From: CAWCQC01 sp963819905
GTDB taxonomy: Bacteria > Actinomycetota > Thermoleophilia > Gaiellales > Gaiellaceae
Length of the DNA stretch: 64,000 nucleotides
Reading direction: 5' to 3'
Assembly: GCA_963819905.1 (NCBI GenBank)
Contig: CAWFXP010000007.1
Location: 284,729 to 348,728, forward strand
Position 1 is the stretch's first letter. Each line of letters starts with the position of its first letter. The notes under the pieces are model-generated. The model saw nothing but the letters and a program-made list of their open reading frames with translations. It did not search any database and was not told where the DNA came from. Position numbers and translations under genes: made by a program. Positions 16,553 to 25,837 of this stretch are shown one piece after another.

Positions 16553-17934
16553 CGCTCGACCATAGCGGGCAGCTCCGCCGCCTCGAAGGCGATCCCGAAC
16601 GCCGATCCCTGTCCCGGCTGCGACTCCGCCCACACACGGCCGCCGTTTGCCTCGACGAACCCGCGCGTGATCGCGAGGCCGAGGCCGCTTCCGCCGACGC
16701 CCTCGCTCGACGCCCGGTAGAAGGGCTCGAAGATTCGCTCCTGCTCCTCGGGATCGAAGCCTGCGCCCGTGTCGACGACGCGGATCACGACATCGCGGCG
16801 CGTCGAGCTCGCCCTGACGGTCACCGGGTTCTCGGGGAGCGAGAACTTCGTGGCGTTCTCGAGCAGGTTCGCGAGCGCCCGCCGGATCTGGGCTGCGTCG
16901 ACCCGGACGGGAGGCAGGTCGTCCGGGACCTGCACGCGGACCCGTTCGGACCCCTCGCCGAGGTCGTGGAGTGCCTGCGCGACCAGCTCGTCCACGGTCC
17001 AGAGCTCGCGCACGGGCTCGGCCGCACCGGCCTGCAGGCGGGACAGGTCGAGCAGGTCGCGCACGAGGCGCTCCAGCCGGCGGGCCTCGATGAGGATCGT
17101 GTCGAGCAGGTCCCGTCGCGCCTCCTCGTCGAGCGGGAGCTCGGGGCTCGACAACGTCTCGGCGGCTGTCAGCACGGCGGTCAGCGGCGACTGGAGGTCG
17201 TGGCTCACCGCTCGGAGAACCGCCGTCTTGATCAGGTCGCTACGGCGCAGCGCCTCGGCCTCGAGCGCCTCTCGGGTCAGCCGCTCGCGCTGCGATGCGA
17301 CCCCGAGCAGCGATCCGAGCGCCGGCAGCAGCCTATTTCGCGCGGCCAGGTTCGGTCGCGAGCCGTCCTGGACGTACAGCGTCCCGACCCGAACCTCGCC
17401 CGCGCGCAGCTCGTAGGGCGACTCCCCTCGCGGCGGATCCCGCTGCGGGCCGAGCTCGATGCGCGCCGACTCGACGCCGAGCACGTCGCGCACTCGAAAG
17501 GCGATTCCGTCGAGCTCGTCGTCGATGTCACGTCCTTCGAGGAAGGTCGTCGCGAGCTCAGCCAGCAAGGCTTCCTCGCGCTCGCGCTGCTCGGCCTCTC
17601 GGGCGCGCCTGCGCGCCCTCGCCGTCAGCTCGCTGACAACGATCGCGGTGACGAGGTAGATGGCGAGCGCAACCCAGTTCTGCGAGTCGGCGAGCGTGAA
17701 GGTGTAGAGAGGCGGCAGGAAGAGGAAGTTGAACGTGAGCATGCTCGCGACGGACACGACGACCGCGAGCCCGAGGCCGAAGAAGATCGCGATCGGGACG
17801 ACTGCGAACAGGTACAGCGCTCCCAGGCTGACGGTCGGGGCAACCGACTCGAGCCCGTAGACGACGCCGGTCACCGCGGCCACCGCGAGCACGCTCGCGC
17901 CGAGCCCGACCGCGAGCCGACCGAAGCGATCCAT
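16549..17934 (-). CDS. kdpD: KdpD-type sensor histidine kinase lacking the N-terminal KdpD/USP module
   Basis: This 461-aa membrane kinase begins with a DUF4118 four-helix region (residues 8-103, including FNFLFLPPLYTFTLAD). A GAF-like segment follows (about 120-215), then HisKA with His245 in RAVSHDLQSPLTAV, and HATPase_c with N-box LLENATKF, G1 DTGAGFD and G2 GGSGLGLAI. This is the KdpD C-terminal half; the sensor half is encoded at 9067-10167. The stop overlaps kdpE. The two halves may work together as a split sensor. Confidence 0.88.
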   Translation of the reverse strand: MDRFGRLAVGLGASVLAVAAVTGVVYGLESVAPTVSLGALYLFAVVPIAIFFGLGLAVVVSVASMLTFNFLFLPPLYTFTLADSQNWVALAIYLVTAIVVSELTARARRRAREAEQREREEALLAELATTFLEGRDIDDELDGIAFRVRDVLGVESARIELGPQRDPPRGESPYELRAGEVRVGTLYVQDGSRPNLAARNRLLPALGSLLGVASQRERLTREALEAEALRRSDLIKTAVLRAVSHDLQSPLTAVLTAAETLSSPELPLDEEARRDLLDTILIEARRLERLVRDLLDLSRLQAGAAEPVRELWTVDELVAQALHDLGEGSERVRVQVPDDLPPVRVDAAQIRRALANLLENATKFSLPENPVTVRASSTRRDVVIRVVDTGAGFDPEEQERIFEPFYRASSEGVGGSGLGLAITRGFVEANGGRVWAESQPGQGSAFGIAFEAAELPAMVER

Positions 17935-17995
17935 GAGCGGGAATGTAGCTCGCGGAGCGGCAGTCGCCGTCCGAGCCGGTTTGTACGCTCGTCGC

Positions 17996-18751
17996 GTGGG
18001 TCAGCGCGACATCACCAAGCGCGGCGTCGCCGAAGCGCTCGGGGCGGGCGCGCTCGTCTTCTTCGGAGCGGGCGCTCCGATCCTCCTGTCGGCGGTGCAG
18101 TCCCCGTCGCTCGTCGTCGTCGGCCTCGCGAACGGGCTCGCGATCGCGATCATGGTCTGCGCGCTCGGCCACATCTCGGGTGGACATTTCAACCCGGCCG
18201 TCACGTTCGGATTCTGGGTCACGGGGCGGATCACCGGCGTGATGGCGGGCGTCTATGTCGGCTTCCAGCTCCTCGGCGCAGTCGTCGCCTCCCTCTTCTT
18301 GCGCGGCATCTTCGACGATCGGATCTACGACCAATTCGACGGCGGTGCGCCCACGATCGCGCCGGGCGTTGGCACCGCGGAGGGCCTCCTGTTCGAGATC
18401 GTCGCGACGTTCTTCCTCGTGTTCGTGGTCTTCGCGACGGCGGTCGACGAGCGAGGCTCCTTCAAGATCGTCGGCGGGTTCGCGATCGGGCTCGTGATCA
18501 CGCTGGCGGTGTTCGTCGGCGGTCCCCTGACCGGGGCAGCGCTGAACCCGGCCAGGGCGTTCGGCCCGGAGCTGGTCTCCGGCACCTGGAACGACGCCTG
18601 GGTCTACTGGATCGGCCCGCTCGTCGGCGGGGCCCTCGGAGCGGGTGTCTACTCGGTGCTCTATCTCGATCGACCGGTCGAGGTGATCGGCCGGCCAGGC
18701 ACCGAGGTCTCCGAGCCGGGCGTCGAGCGCTCCGAGCGCGACGTCCTCTAG
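17996..18751 (+). CDS. Aquaporin / glycerol facilitator (MIP family)
   Basis: This 251-aa channel has six hydrophobic helices and both NPA motifs: HFNPAVTFG in the first half and ALNPARAFGPEL in the second. It starts at GTG 17996. MIP channels let water or small polyols equilibrate across the membrane. The short loop after the second NPA and the bulky aromatic content fit an aquaporin more than GlpF, but specificity is not certain. It diverges from the kinase gene and ends directly against the convergent lysA stop. A role in osmotic balance next to K+ uptake genes is inferred. Confidence 0.88.
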   Translation: MGQRDITKRGVAEALGAGALVFFGAGAPILLSAVQSPSLVVVGLANGLAIAIMVCALGHISGGHFNPAVTFGFWVTGRITGVMAGVYVGFQLLGAVVASLFLRGIFDDRIYDQFDGGAPTIAPGVGTAEGLLFEIVATFFLVFVVFATAVDERGSFKIVGGFAIGLVITLAVFVGGPLTGAALNPARAFGPELVSGTWNDAWVYWIGPLVGGALGAGVYSVLYLDRPVEVIGRPGTEVSEPGVERSERDVL

Positions 18752-19951
18752 TCAGACCGTCTCGCCGCGAATGAGGTCCTCGATCCTCCCGGGCGCGCGG
18801 GTGACCCGCCAGCTGCCGTTCTCGACGAGGACCTCCGCACAGAGGGGCCGGGCGTTGTACGTCGAGGACATGACCCGCCCGTAGGCGCCGGCGAGGCCGA
18901 TCGCGATCAGGTCACCGGGGTGGGGGAGCGGCAGGTCACGCCCGCGCGCGAAGAAGTCGCCTGACTCGCAGACGGGGCCGACGACGTCGACACGACCGCG
19001 CGGGCGGCTCGCCGCCGCTCCGACGAGCTCGATCGGGTGAAACGCGCCGTAGAGCGAGGGCCGGATCAGGTCGTTCATGCCGCCGTCGCACACCGCGATG
19101 CGGGTGCCGGGCACGTCCTTCACGTAGAGGACACGCGCGACGAACGTCCCGGCGGAGGCGGCCAGCCAGCGTCCCGGCTCGAGCACGAGCGTGGCTCCGA
19201 GCTCGGCTGCGACCGCCGCCAGCGCCGTCGCGTAGGGGCCGACGTCGACCTCGCCGTCGCCCTCGTAGGGCACGCCGAGCCCGCCGCCCACGTCGAGGTC
19301 GCGCAGCTGAATACCCTCGGCCGCGAGCTCGCGCCAGAGCGTCGCGGCGCCCTGCGCGGCGGCGATGATCGGGGCGGTGTCCCGGAGCTGGGAGCCGACG
19401 TGGAAGGAGATCCCGACCGGTGCGAGCGCCGGGTGCCCGGCCGTCCGTCGAAGCTCGGCGAGCACCTCCGTGGGAGCGAGGCCGAACTTGCTCGTCGCTC
19501 GGCCGGTGGAGACGTACTCGTGGGTGTCGGGCTCGACGTCGGGGTTGAGCCGGGCGGAGACGGGTGCGACGACGTCCAGCGCGACGGCCTCCTCGGCGAT
19601 CAGGTCGAGCTCTCCGGGTGATTCGACGTTGAGCGAGCGGACGCCGGCCGCGAGCGCTGCCCGGATCTCGTCTCGGCGCTTGCCGACGCCCGAGAAGACG
19701 ATCCGGTCGGCCGGGACCCCGGCCTTGAGCGCCTTGAAGAGCTCGCCGCCCGAGACGACGTCGGCGCCGAGCCCTGCGCGGGCCGCGACGTGGACGACCG
19801 CGAGGGCATCGTTCGCCTTGACGGCGTAGCAGAGGAGGTGCCTCGCGCCGGCCAGCGCTCCCTCGAGCAGCGCGACCCGCCTTCTGAAGACGTCCGCGTC
19901 GTAGACGAAGTAGGGCGTGCCCACCGCCGCCGCGATCGCTTCGTACATCAC
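18752..19951 (-). CDS. lysA: Diaminopimelate decarboxylase
   Basis: This 399-aa PLP enzyme of fold type III converts meso-diaminopimelate to lysine in the cytosol. The PLP lysine is Lys45 in CYAVKAND. The glycine-rich phosphate loop is DVGGGLGVPY, and the substrate site CESGDFFARG lies near residue 330. Start is GTG at 19951 or the adjacent ATG at 19948. It is the last gene of the arginine operon, 6 bp after argH, which links lysine synthesis to the arginine transcript. Ornithine/arginine decarboxylases share the fold, but the CESGD motif favours LysA. Confidence 0.9.
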   Translation of the reverse strand: MMYEAIAAAVGTPYFVYDADVFRRRVALLEGALAGARHLLCYAVKANDALAVVHVAARAGLGADVVSGGELFKALKAGVPADRIVFSGVGKRRDEIRAALAAGVRSLNVESPGELDLIAEEAVALDVVAPVSARLNPDVEPDTHEYVSTGRATSKFGLAPTEVLAELRRTAGHPALAPVGISFHVGSQLRDTAPIIAAAQGAATLWRELAAEGIQLRDLDVGGGLGVPYEGDGEVDVGPYATALAAVAAELGATLVLEPGRWLAASAGTFVARVLYVKDVPGTRIAVCDGGMNDLIRPSLYGAFHPIELVGAAASRPRGRVDVVGPVCESGDFFARGRDLPLPHPGDLIAIGLAGAYGRVMSSTYNARPLCAEVLVENGSWRVTRAPGRIEDLIRGETV

Positions 19952-19957
19952 CAGGCC

Positions 19958-21202
19958 TCAAGCCGCGGCGAAGCGGGCTCGCGCCTCGGCAAGCGCCTGC
20001 TCGACGTCGCCCGGGCCGGGCGCTCGGCGGGCGCCGACGCTGTCGACCGCCGTTCCTACCGGCTCGAACCGCTCCTCCCGGACGCTCTCGGCAACCTCCT
20101 CGTGCGCTCTCCTGAAGGGCGTTCCGGCGCGGACCAGCGCCTCGGCCGCATCGGTTGCGAGAAGAAGCGGGTCGTCGGCTGCGGCGCGCGTCCTCGCGCG
20201 GTAGACGGCGAGCCCGCCGACGAGATCGGTCAGGGCCGCAAGCGTTGCGCCGACGTCCCTGCGTGCGGCGAACACCGGTGGCTTGTCCTCCTGGAGGTCG
20301 CGGTTGTAGGCGAGCGGTAGGCCCTTGACGACCGCGAGCAGCCCCGCCAGGCGGCCGATCGCAGTCCCAGCCTTGCCGCGGGCGAGCTCGGCGACGTCGG
20401 GGTTCAGCTTCTGCGGCATCATCGACGAGCCGGTGGCGGCGCTCTCCGGCAGCCGGACGAAGCCGAACTCGGCCGACGCCCAGAGGCAGAGCTCCTCGCC
20501 CATCCGCGAGAGATGGCCGGCGAGCACGGCCGCCGCGTACAGGTAGTCGAGAGCGAAGTCCCGGTCGGCGACGGCGTCGAGCGAGTTCCGCATCGTCTCG
20601 CCGGGCGGAGGGGGGAGGCCGAGCGTCGAGCCGGCGAGCGCCCCGGCGCCCAGTGGGCTCGCTGCCGCCTGGCCGCCCGCGAACCGGAAGCGCTCGCGGT
20701 CGCGGTCGAGCATCTCGACCCAGGCGAGCAGATGGTGGCCGACGGTGACCGGCTGCGCCCGCTGCAGGTGGGTGTATCCGGGCATGAGCGTGTGCGCCTC
20801 GCGCTCGGCCAGCCCGAGGACGACGCGGACGAAGGCCTCGATGCTTTCGATCGCCTCGCGGCAGGCGTCCGCGACGTACAGCCGGAAGGCGGCCGCGACC
20901 TGGTCGTTCCGCGAGCGGCCCGCATGGATCTTCGCTCCGACCTCGCCGAGCCGGCGTTCGATCAGCGAATGGACGTCCTCGTCGTCCGACGCGCCGACCG
21001 GCTCGTCGCGCAGCTGCGAGAGGCGCGAGCGCACTTCGTCGAGCTCGTCGTCGCTCAGGAGGCCCGCCCCGTGGAGCCGCTCGGCGTGGACGAGGGTGGC
21101 GTCGCAGTCGTACGGCAGGAGCTCGAGGTCGTCCCCGCGGAGGAAGCTCCAGACCTCCGGAGCCGGCTCACCGCCGCCGGTGCGGCCAGACCAGAGAGTC
21201 AC
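19958..21202 (-). CDS. argH: Argininosuccinate lyase
   Basis: This 414-aa member of the fumarase/aspartase superfamily cleaves argininosuccinate to arginine and fumarate. It shows HAGRSRNDQVAA, the conserved GYTHLQRAQPVT and the signature GSSMMPQKLNPD with the catalytic serine loop. It is slightly shorter than the usual 450-470 aa, mostly at the N-terminus. The GTG at 21202 overlaps the argG stop. Confidence 0.93.
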   Translation of the reverse strand: MTLWSGRTGGGEPAPEVWSFLRGDDLELLPYDCDATLVHAERLHGAGLLSDDELDEVRSRLSQLRDEPVGASDDEDVHSLIERRLGEVGAKIHAGRSRNDQVAAAFRLYVADACREAIESIEAFVRVVLGLAEREAHTLMPGYTHLQRAQPVTVGHHLLAWVEMLDRDRERFRFAGGQAAASPLGAGALAGSTLGLPPPPGETMRNSLDAVADRDFALDYLYAAAVLAGHLSRMGEELCLWASAEFGFVRLPESAATGSSMMPQKLNPDVAELARGKAGTAIGRLAGLLAVVKGLPLAYNRDLQEDKPPVFAARRDVGATLAALTDLVGGLAVYRARTRAAADDPLLLATDAAEALVRAGTPFRRAHEEVAESVREERFEPVGTAVDSVGARRAPGPGDVEQALAEARARFAAA

Positions 21203-22410
21203 ACCGCTTCGCGCTTCCGCGCTCTCGCGGCGGCGAGCTCGGTCTCGAGCGCGGCGATCTGGATGAAGCCTTCCGCCGCCTGGTGCGGGAACGTCTCGCC
21301 CGCGCCGTAGGAAGCCAGCGTCTCGGCGTAGAGCGCGTTCTCGGAGCGCCGTCCGTTGACGATCGCGGCCGCCGCGCGCAGCTCGAGCCGCACCTCTCCG
21401 GTGACCGGCTGCTGCGTGGTCTCCACGAACGTGTCGATTGCGGTGCGCAGCGGGCTGAACCAGAGCCCGTCGTAGACGAGCTCCGTCCAGCGCGTCTCGA
21501 GCTCCCGCTTCACCTGCAGCTCCGCCTTGGTCAGGACAAGGTCCTCGAGCGCCCGGTGCGCCTGGATCAAGACCATCGCCGCCGGCGCCTCGTAGACCTC
21601 GCGGCTCTTGATCCCGACGGCGCGGTTCTCGATCATGTCGATCCGCCCGATCCCGTAGGCGCCGGCGCGACCGTTCAGCTCGGCGACGAGGTCGACGAGG
21701 CCGAGCTCGAGCCCGTCCAGCGCGACCGGGATGCCCCGCTCGAACGAGATGACGAGCTCGGTGGGCGCCGGGGCGTCGTCGGGGTCGGACGTGAGCTGGT
21801 ACGGCTCCTCGGGCGGCGCGGTCCACGGGTCCTCGAGCATGCCCGCCTCGATCGAGCGGCCGAACAGGTTCTCGTCGATCGAGTACGGCGAGCCCTTCTT
21901 GACCGTGATCGGGATGCCGCGCTCGAGCGCGTAGGCGATCTCCTCCTCACGGGTCCAGATCGTGTCGCGGAGGGGAGCGATGACCTTGACGCCCGGGTAG
22001 TTCGCCTTGAACGCGAGCTCGAAGCGGAGCTGGTCGTTTCCCTTGCCGGTGCAGCCGTGGACGACGGCCTCGGCGCCGAGCTCGAGGGCGAGCGAGGCGA
22101 TGCCCTCGGCGATGACGGGGCGCGACAGCGCCGAGACGAGCGGGTACTTGCCTTCGTAGAGGGCGTTCGTGGTGATCGCCTTCGCGACCTGATCGGCGGC
22201 GAAGTCCTCCTTCCGGTCGAGGAGGATGACGTCGTCGGCGCCGGCGGCGGTGCCGCGCAGGACCGCCTGATCGAGGTCGAACGCCTGCCCGACGTCGACG
22301 AGGACGCCCACGACCTCGTCGAACCCATAGTCCTCCTTGAGCCAGGCGATGGCGCAGGTCGTGTCCAGCCCGCCGGAGTAGGCGAGAACGGCGGTGCGAT
22401 TGCTGCTCAC
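21199..22410 (-). CDS. argG: Argininosuccinate synthase
   Basis: This 403-aa ATP-dependent ligase joins citrulline and aspartate. The PP-loop AYSGGLDTTCAI is at residues 10-21, and the citrulline/aspartate motifs HGCTGKGNDQLRFE and KKGSPYSIDENLF are present. Start is GTG, directly after the argR TAA. Length is normal. It belongs to the leftward arg operon and is expected to be repressed by ArgR with arginine. Confidence 0.95.
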   Translation of the reverse strand: MSSNRTAVLAYSGGLDTTCAIAWLKEDYGFDEVVGVLVDVGQAFDLDQAVLRGTAAGADDVILLDRKEDFAADQVAKAITTNALYEGKYPLVSALSRPVIAEGIASLALELGAEAVVHGCTGKGNDQLRFELAFKANYPGVKVIAPLRDTIWTREEEIAYALERGIPITVKKGSPYSIDENLFGRSIEAGMLEDPWTAPPEEPYQLTSDPDDAPAPTELVISFERGIPVALDGLELGLVDLVAELNGRAGAYGIGRIDMIENRAVGIKSREVYEAPAAMVLIQAHRALEDLVLTKAELQVKRELETRWTELVYDGLWFSPLRTAIDTFVETTQQPVTGEVRLELRAAAAIVNGRRSENALYAETLASYGAGETFPHQAAEGFIQIAALETELAAARARKREAV

Positions 22411-22875
22411 TTAGGCTGCTCCCTCCATCAGGTGCTGTCGTAGCTCGTCGCGCAGCTCGGCGCCGGCGACGCCCTCGCGCGCGACCGCGAGGATCGTGTT
22501 GTCGCCTGCGATCGTCCCGGCGATCCTCGGGTGCCCTGCCTCGTCCATGACCTGCGCCAGCGCGTTGGCGTAGCCGGACGGGGTCGTGATGATGACGAGG
22601 TTGCCGCTCGCCTCGAACGTCAGCGCCCAGCGTCGCAGCGCGAGCACGATCGCCCGGAAGCGGTCGCCGTTCGCGGCGCCCGGCGGCGCGTAGACGAGCC
22701 GGCCGCTCGCCGAGCGGACCTTCTGCAACCCGAGCTCGGCGATGTCGCGGGAGACGGTGGTCTGGACGACGGCGAAGCCCTGGTCGTGCAGCGCCTCGGC
22801 GAGCTCGGCCTGGGTCGAGATGTCCCGCTCGCGGACGAGCCTGAGGATCGTTCCCTGACGCTCCCGCCGGCTCAT
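22411..22875 (-). CDS. argR: Arginine repressor ArgR
   Basis: This 154-aa regulator has an N-terminal winged helix (ISTQAELAEALHDQGFAVVQ, then TTVSRDIAELGLQKVR) and a C-terminal hexamerisation/arginine-binding domain with GTIAGDNTILAV. With arginine it binds ARG boxes; the likely target is the palindrome between argC and carA. The ATG at 22875 overlaps the argD stop (ATGA). Its place within the operon suggests autoregulation. Confidence 0.93.
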   Translation of the reverse strand: MSRRERQGTILRLVRERDISTQAELAEALHDQGFAVVQTTVSRDIAELGLQKVRSASGRLVYAPPGAANGDRFRAIVLALRRWALTFEASGNLVIITTPSGYANALAQVMDEAGHPRIAGTIAGDNTILAVAREGVAGAELRDELRQHLMEGAA

Positions 22876-24012
22876 CGCAGCACCTCGGCGAGGATCGCGA
22901 GCGCCTGCTCGACCTCCCCGTCGGAGACGATCAGCGGCGGCGTCAGCCGAAGCACGGCTTCGCCGGCCGAGCCGACGAGGAGACCGTTCGCGAGACATGC
23001 GGACACGACCGGGCCGGCGGGCCGGTCGAGCTCCGCCCCGATCATGAGGCCGGCGCCGCGCACGGTGCCGATCGCGGGCAGTGCCGAGAGCCCGGCGGTG
23101 AGTTGTCGACCGACCGCGGTCACGTGCTCGAGGAGTGCATCGTCGATCGTGGCCACCACCTGGCAGGCGGCCGCGCAGGCCACCGGGTTGCCGCCGAACG
23201 TCGAGGCGTGGTCGCCGGGGGAGAGGCCTCGCGGCGCATCGTCCGACACGAGGAGCGCGCCGATCGGCAGGCCGTTCGCGAGCCCCTTGGCGAGCGCGAC
23301 CGCGTCGGGCCTGACGCCGAGCTGCTCGTGGGCGAAGAAGGCCCCGGTTCTGCCGACGCCGCACTGCACCTCGTCGAAGAGGAGAATCGCGCCGCCTGCT
23401 GCCGCCAGCTCGGCGGCAGACTCGAGGAACCTCGCGGTCGCGGGGTTGATCCCGCCCTCGCCCTGGATAGGCTCGACGAGGATGCAGCCGACCTCGTCGT
23501 CGGCACAGGCGGCCGCGAGCGACTCGGCATCGTTCAGCCGCGCGAAGCGCACGTCCGGCAGGAGTGGCCCGAACCCCTCCTGCTTCGACGGCTGGCCCGG
23601 TGACCGACAGCGCGCCGAGCGTGCGGCCGTGGAACGAGTTCTCGAGGGCGACGATGCCCGGCTTGCCGCTCGCCTTCCTCGCGTACTTCAGCCCCGCCTC
23701 GATCGCCTCCGCACCGGAGTTGCAGAAGAACGCCTGCGCACCGCCGAACCTCGCGGAGAGCCGCTCGGCGAGCTCGAGCATCGGCTCGGTCCAGTAGAGG
23801 TTCGAGGCGTGCCAGAGGCGGTCGAGCTGGGCATGGGCCGCCGCAGTGACCGTCGGGTGGCAGTGCCCCAGCCCGACGACCGCGATCCCGGCCAGGAAGT
23901 CGAGGTAGCGGTTGCCGTCGGCATCCTCGACCCAGGTGCCTTCTCCCCGCGTGAAGGTGACATCCTGCCGCGCGTACGTCGGCAGGATCCTGGTCTCGGC
24001 GACGGCCGTCAC
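22872..24012 (-). pseudogene. argD: Acetylornithine aminotransferase, single-base frameshift near 23597
   Basis: The two halves together make a normal class III PLP aminotransferase. The N-terminal part carries FCNSGAEAIEAGLKYARK and FHGRTLGALSVTG. After a frame change the C-terminal 226 residues carry VEPIQGEGGINPA, FDEVQCGVGRTG, the PLP lysine in ALAKGLANGLP and TFGGNPVACAAA. The break is in a run reading ACCGGGCCAGCC; removing one G/C gives the expected TGQPSKQEGFGPLLPDV join. Since the rest of the pathway is intact, a sequence error is more likely than loss. Start is GTG, overlapping argB. Confidence 0.85.
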
Positions 24013-24677
24013 GGGGTCACCGCCGTCTCGCCGATCTCGGCGCGCATCCCGAGCCGTGCGGCCCGGACGGCAGCCTGGAGCTTGGGCACGATCCCTCCCT
24101 GGAACGCGCCGCGGTCGAGCAGTCGATCGGCCTCGTCGGCCTCGATCGAGGAGACCACGTCTCCGTCGACGAGGACACCCGGCACATCTGTCACGAAGAG
24201 GATCCGCTCTGCCTCGAGGCCGGCGGCGAGGGCTACCGCGGCCTCATCTGCGTTGACGTTGAGCGGTCCCTTCGCCAGGGGAGCGACGACCGGGATACGT
24301 CCGTGCCGAAGCGCGCTCAGAACGAGCGCGGGGCGACTCGGCAGCGGATCACCGACGAGGCCGAGCTTCGAGACCTGTCGTGCTTCGAGACCGATCTCGT
24401 CGCCCATGAGACCGATCGCGCGCGGCCCGAGAGCCGCGCAGAGTCGTGCGTTGACGTCCGCGAGCGACTCGCGGACGATGTCGAGCGCTTCGGCCGAGGT
24501 GTAGCGCCTCCCGTCCACGAAACGCACCTCGAGGCCACGCCGCTCCATCTCGTCGGAGATCTGAGGCCCGGCGCCGTGGACGACGCAGATCTCGTGGCCG
24601 GCAGAGGCCAGGTCGGCGAGCAGGTTCGCGGCGCGGCCGGCGCTCGCTCCGCCGACTTTCAGGATGAGCCTGCTCAC
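24009..24677 (-). CDS. argB: Acetylglutamate kinase
   Basis: This 222-aa amino acid kinase phosphorylates N-acetylglutamate. The glycine loops are LKVGGAS at the start and VHGAGPQISDEM. ADEAAVALAAGL and FVTDVPGVL bind nucleotide, and GGIVPKLQAAVRA is the conserved C-terminal motif. It is shorter than the usual 250-300 aa and lacks the N-terminal helix of arginine-inhibited enzymes, so feedback control may be weak (inference). The GTG start overlaps argJ and the stop overlaps argD. Confidence 0.9.
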   Translation of the reverse strand: MSRLILKVGGASAGRAANLLADLASAGHEICVVHGAGPQISDEMERRGLEVRFVDGRRYTSAEALDIVRESLADVNARLCAALGPRAIGLMGDEIGLEARQVSKLGLVGDPLPSRPALVLSALRHGRIPVVAPLAKGPLNVNADEAAVALAAGLEAERILFVTDVPGVLVDGDVVSSIEADEADRLLDRGAFQGGIVPKLQAAVRAARLGMRAEIGETAVTP

Positions 24678-25837
24678 GTCGTGTACTCCGCGTTGATGCG
24701 CACGTAGTCGTACGTGAGGTCGGACGCCAGGTAGGCGGCGTGCCCGCTCCCGAGCCCGAGCTCGAGCGAGATGCGGCAGGCGCCTCCCGAGAGGTCGGGA
24801 TCGGAGTCGAGCGGGGCGCCGTCCGCATAGACCGTCGTCCCGTTGAACGCGAGCGAGACGCGCTCGGGGTCGAGCTGTGCGAAGCCGCCGTTCCACGTGG
24901 CGGACCCGGCGGCCGCGAGCACGCGGCCCCAGTTCGGATCCCGCCCGAAGGCAGCCGTCTTGACCAGCGGCGAGGTCGCGACTCGCCGCGCGATCGCGGT
25001 CGCCTCCCGGTCGTTCGCTGCGCCGGTCACGTCGATCTCGAGGAGCACCGTTGAACCCTCGCCGTCGGCGACGATCTGGCCGGCGAGATCGGCGCAGACG
25101 TCCCGTACCGCCGCCGCGAAAGAATCGTCGAGCGCCGACGTCCTCGTCACGCCACTGGCGCCGTTCGCGATCAGGAGGACCGTGTCGTTCGTCGAGCACT
25201 CACCGTCGACCGAGATGCGGTTGAAGCTCTCGTCGACGGCGGGGCGCAGGAAGGCGTCCGCCTCACCCGCGGCGAGCGGATAGTCGGTCGTGACGACGGC
25301 GAGCATCGTCGCCAGGACGGGATGGATCATGCCCGCCCCCTTCGCCATGCCTCCGACCGTGAAGCCGTCTCGCCGAGCGACTGCTTCCTTCGGCACGGTG
25401 TCGGTGGTCATGATCGCCTCCGCCGCCGCGTGACCGCCGTCCGGGCCCAGGTCCGCGGCGGCGGAGCGAAGGCCTGCCAGCATGCGGTCGAGCGGGAGAC
25501 GGACGCCGATGACGCCCGTGGACATGACCTGCACCTGCTCGGCCCGGAGCCCGAGCAGCCTGCCGGCTTCCGCCGCGGTCGCGAGCGCGTCGAGCTCGCC
25601 CCGGGGGCCGGTCGCCGCGTTCGCAGAGCCCGAGTTGACGACGACCGCCTGCGGCTGCGCAGCCTCGAGGTGGGCCCGGGAGACGACGACGGGAGCGGCC
25701 TGGACACGATTGGCCGTGAAGAGCGCGCTCCCCGTGGCCGGGACGGTCGAGCGGACGACGGCGAGATCCCGGCCCGACTGCCGGATACCCGCCTTCACGC
25801 CGGCTGCGACGAAACCGCTGGCCGCGGTGACGCTCAT
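24674..25837 (-). CDS. argJ: Bifunctional ornithine acetyltransferase / N-acetylglutamate synthase
   Basis: This 387-aa enzyme recycles the acetyl group from acetylornithine to glutamate. Like all ArgJ proteins it should self-cleave before the nucleophilic threonine, here Thr177 in GAGMIHPVLATMLAV. VVNSGSANAATG and SVDGECSTNDTV are other family motifs. It makes the arginine pathway cyclic, so no separate ArgA/ArgE is needed. It overlaps argC upstream (GTGA/ATGA type) and argB downstream. Confidence 0.93.
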   Translation of the reverse strand: MSVTAASGFVAAGVKAGIRQSGRDLAVVRSTVPATGSALFTANRVQAAPVVVSRAHLEAAQPQAVVVNSGSANAATGPRGELDALATAAEAGRLLGLRAEQVQVMSTGVIGVRLPLDRMLAGLRSAAADLGPDGGHAAAEAIMTTDTVPKEAVARRDGFTVGGMAKGAGMIHPVLATMLAVVTTDYPLAAGEADAFLRPAVDESFNRISVDGECSTNDTVLLIANGASGVTRTSALDDSFAAAVRDVCADLAGQIVADGEGSTVLLEIDVTGAANDREATAIARRVATSPLVKTAAFGRDPNWGRVLAAAGSATWNGGFAQLDPERVSLAFNGTTVYADGAPLDSDPDLSGGACRISLELGLGSGHAAYLASDLTYDYVRINAEYTT

